Positions 17,392 through 24,424 of a DNA stretch of 52,462 nt are shown here, piece after piece (position 1 is the stretch's first letter; each line of letters opens with the position of its first letter). The notes under the pieces were generated by a model. It was not told where the DNA came from, ran no database searches, and saw nothing but the letters and a program-made list of their open reading frames with translations. A program made the position numbers and the translations under genes. The stretch is from Streptomyces hygroscopicus subsp. hygroscopicus (GTDB lineage Bacteria > Actinomycetota > Actinomycetes > Streptomycetales > Streptomycetaceae): NCBI RefSeq assembly GCF_001553455.1, contig NZ_BBOX01000180.1:1-52462 (forward strand), written 5' to 3'.

Positions 17392-19077
17392 TCAGGCGTC
17401 GATGATGACGGGGATGATGAGGGGCTTGCGGCGGTGGGTGCGGAACGCCCAGTTGGCGACGGCCCGGGCGAGGAGCTGTTCGAGTTGGCGCGCGTCCCCG
17501 ACGCCTTCCTCGGCCGCGGCGGCCAGGGTCTTCTCGATGACGGGGATGACCGGCTCGAAGGTGGCGTCGTCGTGGACGAAGCCCCGGGCCAGGAAGTCGG
17601 GGGCCTCGGCGAGGGCGCCGGTGTCCGCGTCGACGATCGCCACCACCGTCACCACGCCTTCGGCGGCGAGGGTGAGGCGGTCCTTGAGGGAGGCTTCGGT
17701 GGCGCCGCCGACTTCCATGCCGTCCACGTAGACGTTGCCGGCGGGGACCTTGCCGGTGATGGACGCGCGCCCGTCGACCAGGTCGACGACGACGCCGTCC
17801 TCGGCGATGACGACCCGGTCGGGGTCGACACCGGTACGGATGGCGAGGTCGCCGTTGGCCCGCAGATGGCGCCACTCGCCGTGCACCGGCATGACGCTGC
17901 GGGGCTTGACGATGTTGTAGCAGTAGACGAGTTCGCCGGCGCTGGCGTGCCCGGAGACGTGCACCTTGGCGTTGCCCTTGTGGACCACGTGGGCGCCCCA
18001 CCGGGTCAGTCCGTTGATCACCCGGTAGATGGCGTTCTCGTTGCCGGGGATGAGGGAGCTGGCGAGCAGGACGGTGTCGCCCTTGCCGATGCGGATCAGG
18101 TGGTCGCGGTTGGCCATCCGTGACAGCGCGGCCATCGGTTCGCCCTGGGAGCCGGTGCACACCAGAGTGATCTTGTGGTCCGGAAGCTTCTCCAGCTCCT
18201 TCGTGCTCACGACCAGCCCGGAGGGGACCTTCAGATAGCCCAGGTCACGGGCGATGCCCATGTTGCGGACCATCGACCGGCCGACGAAGGCGACCTTGCG
18301 GCCGTGCTGGTGGGCGGCGTCCAGGACCTGCTGGATGCGGTGCACGTGGCTGGCGAAGCTGGAGACGATGACCCGGCGCGGCGCGGTGCGCATCACCTGC
18401 TCGATCGCCGGGTTCAGCTCTCGCTCGGAGGTGGTGAAGCCGGGTACTTCGGCGTTGGTGGAGTCGGTGAGGAACAGGTCCACGCCCTCCTCGCCGAGGC
18501 GGGCGAAGGCGCGCAGATCGGTGATGCGGTCGTCGAGAGGGAACTGGTCCATCTTGAAGTCGCCGGTGTGCAGCACCATCCCGGCCCGGGTGCGGATCGC
18601 GACCGCGAGGCTGTCGGGGATGGAGTGGTTGACCGCTACGAACTCGCAGTCGAAGGGCCCGAAGCCACGCCGGTCGCCCTCCCGCACCCGCACCGTGCGC
18701 GGCCGGATGCCGTGTTCCTTGAGCTTGGCCTCCAGGAACGCCAGCGTCAGCTTGGAGCCGACGACGGGGATGTCGGACCGCTCGCGCAGCAGGTAGGGCA
18801 CGCCGCCGATGTGGTCCTCGTGGCCGTGGGTGAGTACCACGGCCACGATGTCGTCCAGCCGGTCCCGGATCGAGGTGAAGTCCGGCAGGATCACGTCCAC
18901 GCCGGGCTGGGTCTCCTCGGGGAACAGTACGCCGCAGTCGACGATGAGCAGCTTGCCCGCGTGCTCGAAGACGGTCATGTTGCGGCCGATCTCACCCAGG
19001 CCGCCCAGGGCGATGACCCGCAGCCCTCCTTCGGGAAGGGGTGGTGCGGCTTTCAGCTCGGGGTGCGGATGACTCAT
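17392..19077 (-). CDS. rnj: ribonuclease J
   Basis: Metal-dependent 5'-3' exonuclease/endonuclease for mRNA decay and RNA maturation, 561 aa, the usual length. The beta-CASP metallo-beta-lactamase core is clear: RVIALGGLGEIGRNM at the start, the metal motif LTHGHEDHIGG, LHTGDFKMD, the beta-CASP SSFASHVHR, TGSQGEPMAALSRMA and VSGHASAGE. The C-terminal domain follows. In Streptomyces the gene often lies directly behind dapA; here the upstream 500 nt hold only gene scraps, so that arrangement is broken. Confidence 0.95.
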   Translation of the reverse strand: MSHPHPELKAAPPLPEGGLRVIALGGLGEIGRNMTVFEHAGKLLIVDCGVLFPEETQPGVDVILPDFTSIRDRLDDIVAVVLTHGHEDHIGGVPYLLRERSDIPVVGSKLTLAFLEAKLKEHGIRPRTVRVREGDRRGFGPFDCEFVAVNHSIPDSLAVAIRTRAGMVLHTGDFKMDQFPLDDRITDLRAFARLGEEGVDLFLTDSTNAEVPGFTTSERELNPAIEQVMRTAPRRVIVSSFASHVHRIQQVLDAAHQHGRKVAFVGRSMVRNMGIARDLGYLKVPSGLVVSTKELEKLPDHKITLVCTGSQGEPMAALSRMANRDHLIRIGKGDTVLLASSLIPGNENAIYRVINGLTRWGAHVVHKGNAKVHVSGHASAGELVYCYNIVKPRSVMPVHGEWRHLRANGDLAIRTGVDPDRVVIAEDGVVVDLVDGRASITGKVPAGNVYVDGMEVGGATEASLKDRLTLAAEGVVTVVAIVDADTGALAEAPDFLARGFVHDDATFEPVIPVIEKTLAAAAEEGVGDARQLEQLLARAVANWAFRTHRRKPLIIPVIIDA

Positions 19078-19351
19078 ACCCTGACGGTACCCGGAGAGCG
19101 GGAGGGTGATCCATTACCCTCCTCCCGACAGGGTCGGGGCACCACAACGGGTGTCCGGCGACGATCCGATGACGCCGGCGGCCGGGCAGGGAGGGGTCAA
19201 GGCCGGACCGCCTTCGGTGGGTCAGCCGTGAGCCCGGTGGTGCCGGCGAAGATCTCGTGCCCCTGTCGTGGTGGCCGGCCTCCGCGGCCTCCTGGTGCGC
19301 CTCGCCGCTGGGCCGCTCGGTGTACAGCAGTGCCAGCCGGCTCGGCCGGGG

Positions 19352-19543
19352 TCAGACACTCGTCCATGCTTCGATGAAGGCGTTACGTCCGGCCGCATCG
19401 GGCGACTTGTGCTCCGCATGAAGGACGCGCCAGGCGGTGAGTTCCAGGTCCCGGAGCCAAAGTTCGCCGATGACCTGTGTTTTGAGGTCAGGGAGGTGGT
19501 CGGACTCGGCGAGTGCCTGGCTGCTGTTCGGGACGAGCGCCGT
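19352..19543 (-). pseudogene. truncated unidentified coding remnant
   Basis: On the minus strand a frame without stops runs from just after a TAG (19544-19546) to the TGA at 19352-19354. Its last 50 codons read like real protein (for example TQVIGELWLRDLELTAWRV and the end NAFIEAWTSV), with ordinary residue usage rather than the Arg/Pro-heavy pattern of shadow frames. There is no start codon with a ribosome site. It looks like the 3' end of a gene cut at about 19505. I cannot name the family. Confidence 0.35.
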
Positions 19544-19607
19544 CTACCACCTGGGTACCTGGGGGCCGATGGGCGAGGCCGTCTCGAGACGGCTCAGCGA
19601 GCCGTGA
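19503..19607 (+). pseudogene. remnant of a hemolysin III/TrhA-type membrane protein gene
   Basis: A 34-codon plus-strand frame reads ...WLLFGTSAVYHLGTWGP... then MGEAVSRRLSEP and stop. This matches the conserved block of TrhA/hemolysin III proteins (FGTSALYHRGTWSP followed by a charged RRLDH helix) as I remember it. Nothing before or after it continues the protein: its left end meets the minus-strand remnant at about 19505 and its right end runs into the CBS gene. I read it as a recombination scar. The surrounding gap 19078-19593 otherwise holds nothing I can support. Confidence 0.45.
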
Positions 19608-19812
19608 GCCGGTCCCGGGTGACCAGGCCGGTGCACATACCGTCCTCGTCGCGGACGACCACCTGACCTGTACGGGCGGCGGCCATCACGGACAGTGCCA
19701 CCTCCACGGTCATGTCCTCCCAGACCTGCGGTCCGGCCGCGTCCGCGGGATCGGCCGTCGTCTGCACGGCGTTGGTACGTGTTGAGCGGAACGGCGTCTG
19801 GTCCAGCGTCAA
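19594..19812 (-). CDS. small CBS-domain-like protein
   Basis: A 72-aa protein whose second half resembles one CBS motif (MTVEVALSVMAAARTGQVVVRDEDG, then GLVTRDRL). The TTG start at 19812 is supported by AGGAGG 6 nt upstream. Two CBS motifs normally make one adenosyl-ligand site, so this one-motif protein would have to dimerise. It lies 45 nt downstream of the DEAD-box helicase on the same strand, so it is probably co-transcribed and perhaps senses nucleotide state. The function is unproven. Confidence 0.65.
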   Translation of the reverse strand: MTLDQTPFRSTRTNAVQTTADPADAAGPQVWEDMTVEVALSVMAAARTGQVVVRDEDGMCTGLVTRDRLTAR

Positions 19813-19857
19813 AGGGTGCCTCCTGCGAAGTTGGGCGGGCTTCCTGACACGAAGGTT

Positions 19858-21354
19858 CTATGCCGCCGCACCGGCGGTGGACTGCCGTACGAGCGCGCGG
19901 CGGGCCGCCGAGACGGGGCGGCGTCGGCCACGTGACGTGGCGCCGCGCTTCTTGGGGCGTTCGACCACCGGTGCGGTGATGACGACCGGGATGCCAGAGG
20001 GGGCCTGGGCGCCGGTGATGCGGTGCAGGGCCTCTTCGCCGACGCGGACCTGGGTGGTCTGCGGGACGATGCCGGCCGCTGCCATGAGGCGGGTCATGCC
20101 GCGGCGCTGGTTGGGGGTGACCAGGGTGACGACGCTGCCGGACTCTCCTGCGCGGGCGGTACGGCCGCCGCGGTGGAGGTAGTCCTTGTGGTCGGTCGGC
20201 GGGTCGACGTTGACGACGAGGTCGAGGTTGTCGACGTGGATGCCGCGCGCCGCGACGTTGGTCGCTACCAGCACGTTGACGTGTCCGGTCTTGAACTGTG
20301 CCAGCGTGCGGGTGCGCTGTGGCTGTGACTTCCCGCCGTGCAGGGCGGCGGCCCGTACCCCGCTGTTCAGGAGGTGTTCGGTGAGGCCGTCGACGGCGTG
20401 CTTGGTGTCGAGGAACATGATCACGCGGCCGTCGCGTGCGGCGATCTGGGTGGTTGCCGTGTGCTTGTCGGCACCGTGAATGTGGAGCACGTGGTGCTCC
20501 ATCGTCGTGACCGCGCCGGCCGAGGGGTCGACGGAGTGCACGACGGGATCGCTGAGGTAGCGGCGCACGAGCAGGTCGACGTTGCGGTCGAGAGTGGCGG
20601 AGAACAGCATGCGCTGGCCTTCGGGGCGGACCTGGTCGAGGAGGGCGGTGACCTGCGGCATGAAGCCCATGTCGGCCATCTGGTCGGCCTCGTCGAGGAC
20701 AGTGATGGAAACCTGGTTCAGTCGGCAGTCGCCACGGTCGATGAGGTCTTTGAGGCGTCCCGGCGTGGCGACGACGATCTCGGCGCCAGCGCGCAGCGCG
20801 CTCGCCTGTCGGCCGATCGGCATTCCGCCCACCACCGTGGCCAGCCGCAGCCTCACGGAGCGGGCGTACGGGGCGAGCGCGTCTGTGACCTGCTGCGCCA
20901 GCTCACGCGTGGGTACGAGGATCAGCCCCAGCGGCTGCCTCGCCTCGGCGCGCTGCCCGGCCGTACGGGCCAGCAGCGCCAGCCCGAAGGCGAGGGTCTT
21001 GCCGGAGCCGGTGCGGCCACGGCCCAGTACGTCCCGGCCGGCGAGGGAATTCGGCAGGGTCGCGGCCTGGATCGGGAAGGGTACGGTCACGCCTTGCGAA
21101 CTGAGTGCGCCCAGCAGCGCCGCGGGCATGTCGAGATCGGCGAAGCCCTCCACGGCGGGGAGCGCGGGAGTGATCGTCCTGGGCAGCTCGAACTCCCCCT
21201 GGAGCGCGGCGCGCCTGCGGCCGTAACCACCGGAACGGCTCGACCCGGCGGAGCGGCTCCTGGCCGACGAACCGACTCGGCTGCCACCCCTTCCGGATTC
21301 GGCACTGCCGTTACGGGTGCGGGTGAAGCGGTCGTTCGTGCGTGTGCGGTTCAT
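19858..21354 (-). CDS. DEAD-box ATP-dependent RNA helicase
   Basis: RNA helicase of the RhlE/CsdA type, 498 aa from the ATG at 21354, which has AGGAAGG upstream. A basic Ser/Arg/Gly-rich N-terminus (about residues 1-55) precedes the core. Motifs in order: Q motif with PFPIQAATLP, Walker A GRTGSGKT, PTRELA, TPGR, DEAD, SAT, then the second RecA lobe with VATNVAARGIH and HRGGRTAR. A basic tail (KKRGATSRGRRR) may bind RNA. Its position beside a cold-shock protein gene suggests a role in unwinding mRNA or assembling ribosomes in the cold. The ~290-nt leader upstream (21355-21642) has no other gene. Confidence 0.93.
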   Translation of the reverse strand: MNRTRTNDRFTRTRNGSAESGRGGSRVGSSARSRSAGSSRSGGYGRRRAALQGEFELPRTITPALPAVEGFADLDMPAALLGALSSQGVTVPFPIQAATLPNSLAGRDVLGRGRTGSGKTLAFGLALLARTAGQRAEARQPLGLILVPTRELAQQVTDALAPYARSVRLRLATVVGGMPIGRQASALRAGAEIVVATPGRLKDLIDRGDCRLNQVSITVLDEADQMADMGFMPQVTALLDQVRPEGQRMLFSATLDRNVDLLVRRYLSDPVVHSVDPSAGAVTTMEHHVLHIHGADKHTATTQIAARDGRVIMFLDTKHAVDGLTEHLLNSGVRAAALHGGKSQPQRTRTLAQFKTGHVNVLVATNVAARGIHVDNLDLVVNVDPPTDHKDYLHRGGRTARAGESGSVVTLVTPNQRRGMTRLMAAAGIVPQTTQVRVGEEALHRITGAQAPSGIPVVITAPVVERPKKRGATSRGRRRPVSAARRALVRQSTAGAAA

Positions 21355-21642
21355 GCGGAACCTTCCTCGATGCGGCACATATCAAGGAATTCCCGCAGCG
21401 ATCAGCAGCACAGAGAATTGCAAGAATGGGCCGGTGGAATGCGAAAGCGAATCTGACCGACGAAAAATCCGTGCGGCGCAGAAGCTGGAATGAGTGGCGC
21501 AAAGCGGGACGCAATGTTCGGGCGTCCGCCGCGATGAAGCTACGAAAGGGATGCGTGCACCCCCGAAGGATGCCCCGTATGCGGTGAGCCTACGGGTTTC
21601 CTGGTTGTCGTCCGCAGGCGAAACCACTGCGGAAAAATGTGA

Positions 21643-21684
21643 GTAGCTGGGGCCCGCACCCCGAAGGACGCGGGCCCCAGCTAC
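21643..21684 (-). terminator. strong rho-independent terminator of the cold-shock gene
   Basis: Perfect 15-bp stem GTAGCTGGGGCCCGC (21643-21657) / GCGGGCCCCAGCTAC (21670-21684) with a 12-nt loop. On the minus strand it is followed within a few bases by ATTTTTCC, a real U-tract, unusual in such GC-rich DNA. It lies 20 nt past the cold-shock stop codon and would insulate the helicase gene from it. Confidence 0.92.
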
Positions 21685-21703
21685 AACTACGCGACAGTCA
21701 GCG

Positions 21704-21907
21704 TCAGGCGAGAACGATGTTCTCGGCCGTCGGGCCCTTCTGGCCCTGCGCGATGTCGAAGGTCACCTTCTGGCCTTCCAGCAGCTCACGGAAGCCCTGG
21801 GCGGCAATGTTCGAGTAGTGGGCGAACACATCAGCGCCGCCACCGTCCTGCTCGATGAAGCCGAAGCCCTTTTCCGCGTTGAACCACTTCACAGTACCAG
21901 CAGCCAT
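21704..21907 (-). CDS. cold-shock protein (CspA family)
   Basis: A 67-aa single OB-fold nucleic-acid chaperone, standard length. RNP1 is KGFGFIEQ and RNP2 is [18 protein letters not shown] opens the protein as in Streptomyces CspA/ScoF proteins. The ATG at 21907 has AAGGAG at a good distance. The upstream leader contains a hairpin (21925-21948) directly before the ribosome site. It probably melts mRNA secondary structure and is highly expressed, judging by the strong terminator. Confidence 0.96.
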   Translation of the reverse strand: MAAGTVKWFNAEKGFGFIEQDGGGADVFAHYSNIAAQGFRELLEGQKVTFDIAQGQKGPTAENIVLA

Positions 21908-21924
21908 ATCATTTCTCCTTTGAG

Positions 21925-21948
21925 GCAGTGCATCGGGATCCGCACTGC
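21925..21948 (-). promoter_or_regulatory. hairpin in the cold-shock gene leader
   Basis: Seven-bp stem GCAGTGC / GCACTGC with a 10-nt loop, ending about 8 nt before the AAGGAG ribosome site. Position and size suit a thermolabile or Csp-responsive leader structure. The remaining gap upstream to 22364 (about 415 nt, visibly less GC-rich than its surroundings) holds no gene or named element that I can see and must contain the promoter. Confidence 0.4.
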
Positions 21949-22364
21949 ACGGACCCCGTGTAGCCGCGATGAGCACCCCGCCGGAAAAAGACCGGATAAC
22001 AAAAGCGCTTCCAGTGGCACAGGCGCCGCCCGGAGAGCACTTGAAGTTTTGGGAACCACAACTGCAACTGAGATCGACAGTAGCACGCCGAAGCGGCCTG
22101 TGTAGGGTGAAGAATCCCACCCCACTTAATGCGGTAGAGAATCTGTCTGCCTGTACCGTTGAAACCTCAGCTCGCGGGAACAGATTTTGCCCCAGCCGGA
22201 GCGCAACGTTTCGGGAAGCTTCGGGGGCGCGCCCAGCGTAAGGGTAGAGGCCGCTGTGGCCCTGCCGCTGAGGTTTCGCGACGCACGACCCATTGGGACG
22301 TTTCTTTTGGCAGTCCGCGCTGCGGAACCTGTTCCGGGTCGGTGCCGAGCGGGCGCGTCTACTG

Positions 22365-22391
22365 CTGCCCGAGGCACGCGGCCTCGGGCAG
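22365..22391 (-). terminator. terminator of the GNAT gene
   Basis: Perfect 11-bp stem CTGCCCGAGGC / GCCTCGGGCAG with a 5-nt loop, 21 nt past the GNAT stop codon on the minus strand. No U-tract. Confidence 0.8.
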
Positions 22392-22412
22392 TCTGCGAAC
22401 CGGCACACCGCG

Positions 22413-22901
22413 TCATTCCGAAGTAACGCGAAACTCGAATTCGGGACGGTCCCACGGCACGGCGGGCGGGTTCGCGTACGCGGTCCCGGTCCGCACTGCA
22501 CCAGCGCGGTGGTAGAAGCCCTCGGCGGGAAGATGCGACACGACCTTGACACGGTCGAGCCCGGCGGCACGGGCCTCGGACTGCATGTGCGCGACGAGCA
22601 GCCGTCCAATACCCCGTCCTTGCGCTTCGTCAGCGACGAACAGCAGGTCGAGCTCCGGTGGAGCGAGGACGAGCGAGTAGAACCCGAGGACCCGGCCTCC
22701 ATGCTCGTCGGCGCCGACGGCCACAAAGGCGCGGTGGGCCTCGATGTAATCAGGACCGACCCGGTAGCCCGCGACTGCGGCTGCGTACTTACCCTCGTAG
22801 GCGCCTGAGCCACGCACGAGCCGCGTGAGCCGTTTGACATCCCGCGCGACGGCCCTCCGTATCGTGATCGGCTGGCCGGTCGGGGAAGTGCGTGAACTCA
22901 T
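22413..22901 (-). CDS. GNAT family N-acetyltransferase
   Basis: Acetyl-CoA-dependent acetyltransferase, 162 aa from the ATG at 22901. The acetyl-CoA loop is [13 protein letters not shown] (motif A) after [10 protein letters not shown], and motif B includes the [18 protein letters not shown] stretch. The N-terminus reads [19 protein letters not shown]. The substrate is unknown; it resembles single-domain GNATs acting on small amines or protein N-termini. It has its own terminator and faces the same way as the adk operon but lies 149 nt beyond it. Confidence 0.88.
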   Translation of the reverse strand: MSSRTSPTGQPITIRRAVARDVKRLTRLVRGSGAYEGKYAAAVAGYRVGPDYIEAHRAFVAVGADEHGGRVLGFYSLVLAPPELDLLFVADEAQGRGIGRLLVAHMQSEARAAGLDRVKVVSHLPAEGFYHRAGAVRTGTAYANPPAVPWDRPEFEFRVTSE

Positions 22902-23050
22902 CGGGAGAGTATTTCGCACCGGGGCGTGCCGTCGTGCGGCGGGTCGGTTGCTCAGGCAGGATTCCTGCACCGCTCCCGGGGATGCCCCTGCTCGGTACCC
23001 CTCATGGCGGAGCGGGGCCGGGTCGCAAGCCGGCGTCGGGCAACTCGGCC

Positions 23051-23611
23051 TCACGCCGCTCCGGACAGCTTCGCGAGAGCCGCCAGGGCCCTGTCGGCGA
23101 CCTCCTCGACGGTCCCGACGGCGCGTACGGTCACCACGATGTCCGCGTAATGGGCGAGGAGAGCGGCCGTCTGCCGGCGGTAGACCCGCTGGCGGTGCCG
23201 GATGATCTCCTCGGTGTCGTCGGACCGGCCTCGGCCGCGCAGACGTTCCACCACGACGTCTTCGGGGGCGTCCAGCTCCAGGACGGCGTCCAGGTCCGCT
23301 CCGGTACGGGCCAGGATGGTGGCGAGCGCCCGCGCCTGCTCGATGGTGCGGGGGAAGCCGTCGAGCAGGAAGCCAGGCCGGGCATCCGGTTCCTCCAGGC
23401 GCCGGCGGACCATGCCGCCGGTGACGTGGTCGGGCACGAGCTCGCCCGCGTCCAGGTATCGCCGGGCCTCCTGCCCCAGTCGCGTCCCGCGGGTCACGTG
23501 CTCCCTGAACAGATCGCCGGTGGAGATGTGCGGGATGCCGAACCGGTCGCCGAGAAGGGTGGCCTGAGTGCCCTTGCCCGCCCCGGGAGGGCCGATGAGG
23601 ACGAGTCGCAT
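23051..23611 (-). CDS. adk: adenylate kinase (short form)
   Basis: Interconverts ATP + AMP and 2 ADP; 186 aa, cytosolic. P-loop GPPGAGKGTQ (residues 7-16), AMP-binding HISTGDLFR and GFLLDGFPRT, and a short LID region (RGRGRSDDTEEIIRHR) without the zinc-binding insert. Streptomycetes normally carry adk among ribosomal-protein genes, so this is probably a second copy. It is the last gene of the minus-strand operon containing acsA, which releases AMP, so local AMP recycling is a likely role. Ribosome site and start are ordinary. Confidence 0.9.
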   Translation of the reverse strand: MRLVLIGPPGAGKGTQATLLGDRFGIPHISTGDLFREHVTRGTRLGQEARRYLDAGELVPDHVTGGMVRRRLEEPDARPGFLLDGFPRTIEQARALATILARTGADLDAVLELDAPEDVVVERLRGRGRSDDTEEIIRHRQRVYRRQTAALLAHYADIVVTVRAVGTVEEVADRALAALAKLSGAA

Positions 23612-23706
23612 CAGGGGGTACGCCTTTCCAGTCGTTGCCGTGTGCGGGGCGGAGTGATGAGTTGCGTCGAGGGACGGGGGCCGTGCCGGTTGGCCCCGCC
23701 CGGGGG

Positions 23707-24393
23707 TCAGGCGGCACGGCGCGGTCCTGCGGACTGATCGGTCAGGACGAGTACCGGACCGTGCACGAGGTCCGGGCATGCCCCCGCTTCGCCGGAGCAC
23801 CCGGGCCGGGCCAGGAGGCCGGTCAGCACATCGGGGAGCATCGCGCGGTACCTGACCGCGCCGAGCAGTGGGCTGGGTACGACGGAGCAGACGTCGACGC
23901 GGGGCGCGAGTTCGGCCGACAGCCACTCGGTGAGCTCGGTGAGTGCGGCCAGTGCCGCGCCCTGCGCCCCCTCCCGGACCACATCGGCCACCACGTTGAC
24001 GACTGTTCCGCCGTGCTCGGCCATCCAGCGCCAGTAGCTCCGCTGGATCCAGGCCAGGGGGGTGACCAGGTGGTGTTGCAGGGAGCCCCGCAGGGCCAGG
24101 GGGTCCAGTTCCATGAGCGGATGCGCCGAAGGCCGGACGGCCATCAGGTTCACCACGTGGTCGAGCCGGCCGAACCGGCGGACGACCGTGTCGACCGCCC
24201 GGCTGAGATCGACCGGGTCGTCGGGGTCGCACCCCAGGGCGAGCACCCGGAGTCCGGCTCCGGCGGTGGGGCCCGCCACCGCGACGCGGGCACCCTGGGC
24301 GAGGAGCCCTCGGGTCACCGCTTCGCCGGGGCCGTCCGCCCCGGTGAGAAGCACGGCCCGGCCGGACAGCGGACCACTGCGTTCCATATCCAC
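23707..24393 (-). CDS. degenerate short-chain dehydrogenase-like protein
   Basis: A 228-aa Rossmann-fold SDR relative. The GTG at 24393 is favoured because GGAGG lies 8 nt before it; an ATG two codons later is possible. An altered nucleotide motif TGADGPGE is present near residue 17 and the helix after LDHVVNLMAV is SDR-like. At the place of the catalytic YxxxK the sequence reads AALAALTELTEW, with neither Tyr nor Lys, so oxidoreductase activity is unlikely. It lies between acsA and adk, co-directional and closely spaced. It may be a binding or regulatory subunit; this is inference. Confidence 0.75.
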   Translation of the reverse strand: MDMERSGPLSGRAVLLTGADGPGEAVTRGLLAQGARVAVAGPTAGAGLRVLALGCDPDDPVDLSRAVDTVVRRFGRLDHVVNLMAVRPSAHPLMELDPLALRGSLQHHLVTPLAWIQRSYWRWMAEHGGTVVNVVADVVREGAQGAALAALTELTEWLSAELAPRVDVCSVVPSPLLGAVRYRAMLPDVLTGLLARPGCSGEAGACPDLVHGPVLVLTDQSAGPRRAA

Positions 24394-24424
24394 GTCCCCT
24401 TCCTCCGTGTGCCACGGTCCGCGG

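Noticed and set aside
19197..19262. Possible dapA 3' end upstream of RNase J
   Set aside because: A short minus-strand frame ending GLTADPPKAVRP is open but has no DapA motif and could not be tied to any family.
19268..19666. Plus-strand open frame as a gene upstream of RNase J
   Set aside because: No ribosome site and no recognisable motif; the coding-like signal in this stretch lies in another frame and is fragmentary.
22365..22391. Riboswitch or small RNA downstream of the GNAT gene
   Set aside because: A single perfect hairpin right after a stop codon is better explained as a terminator.
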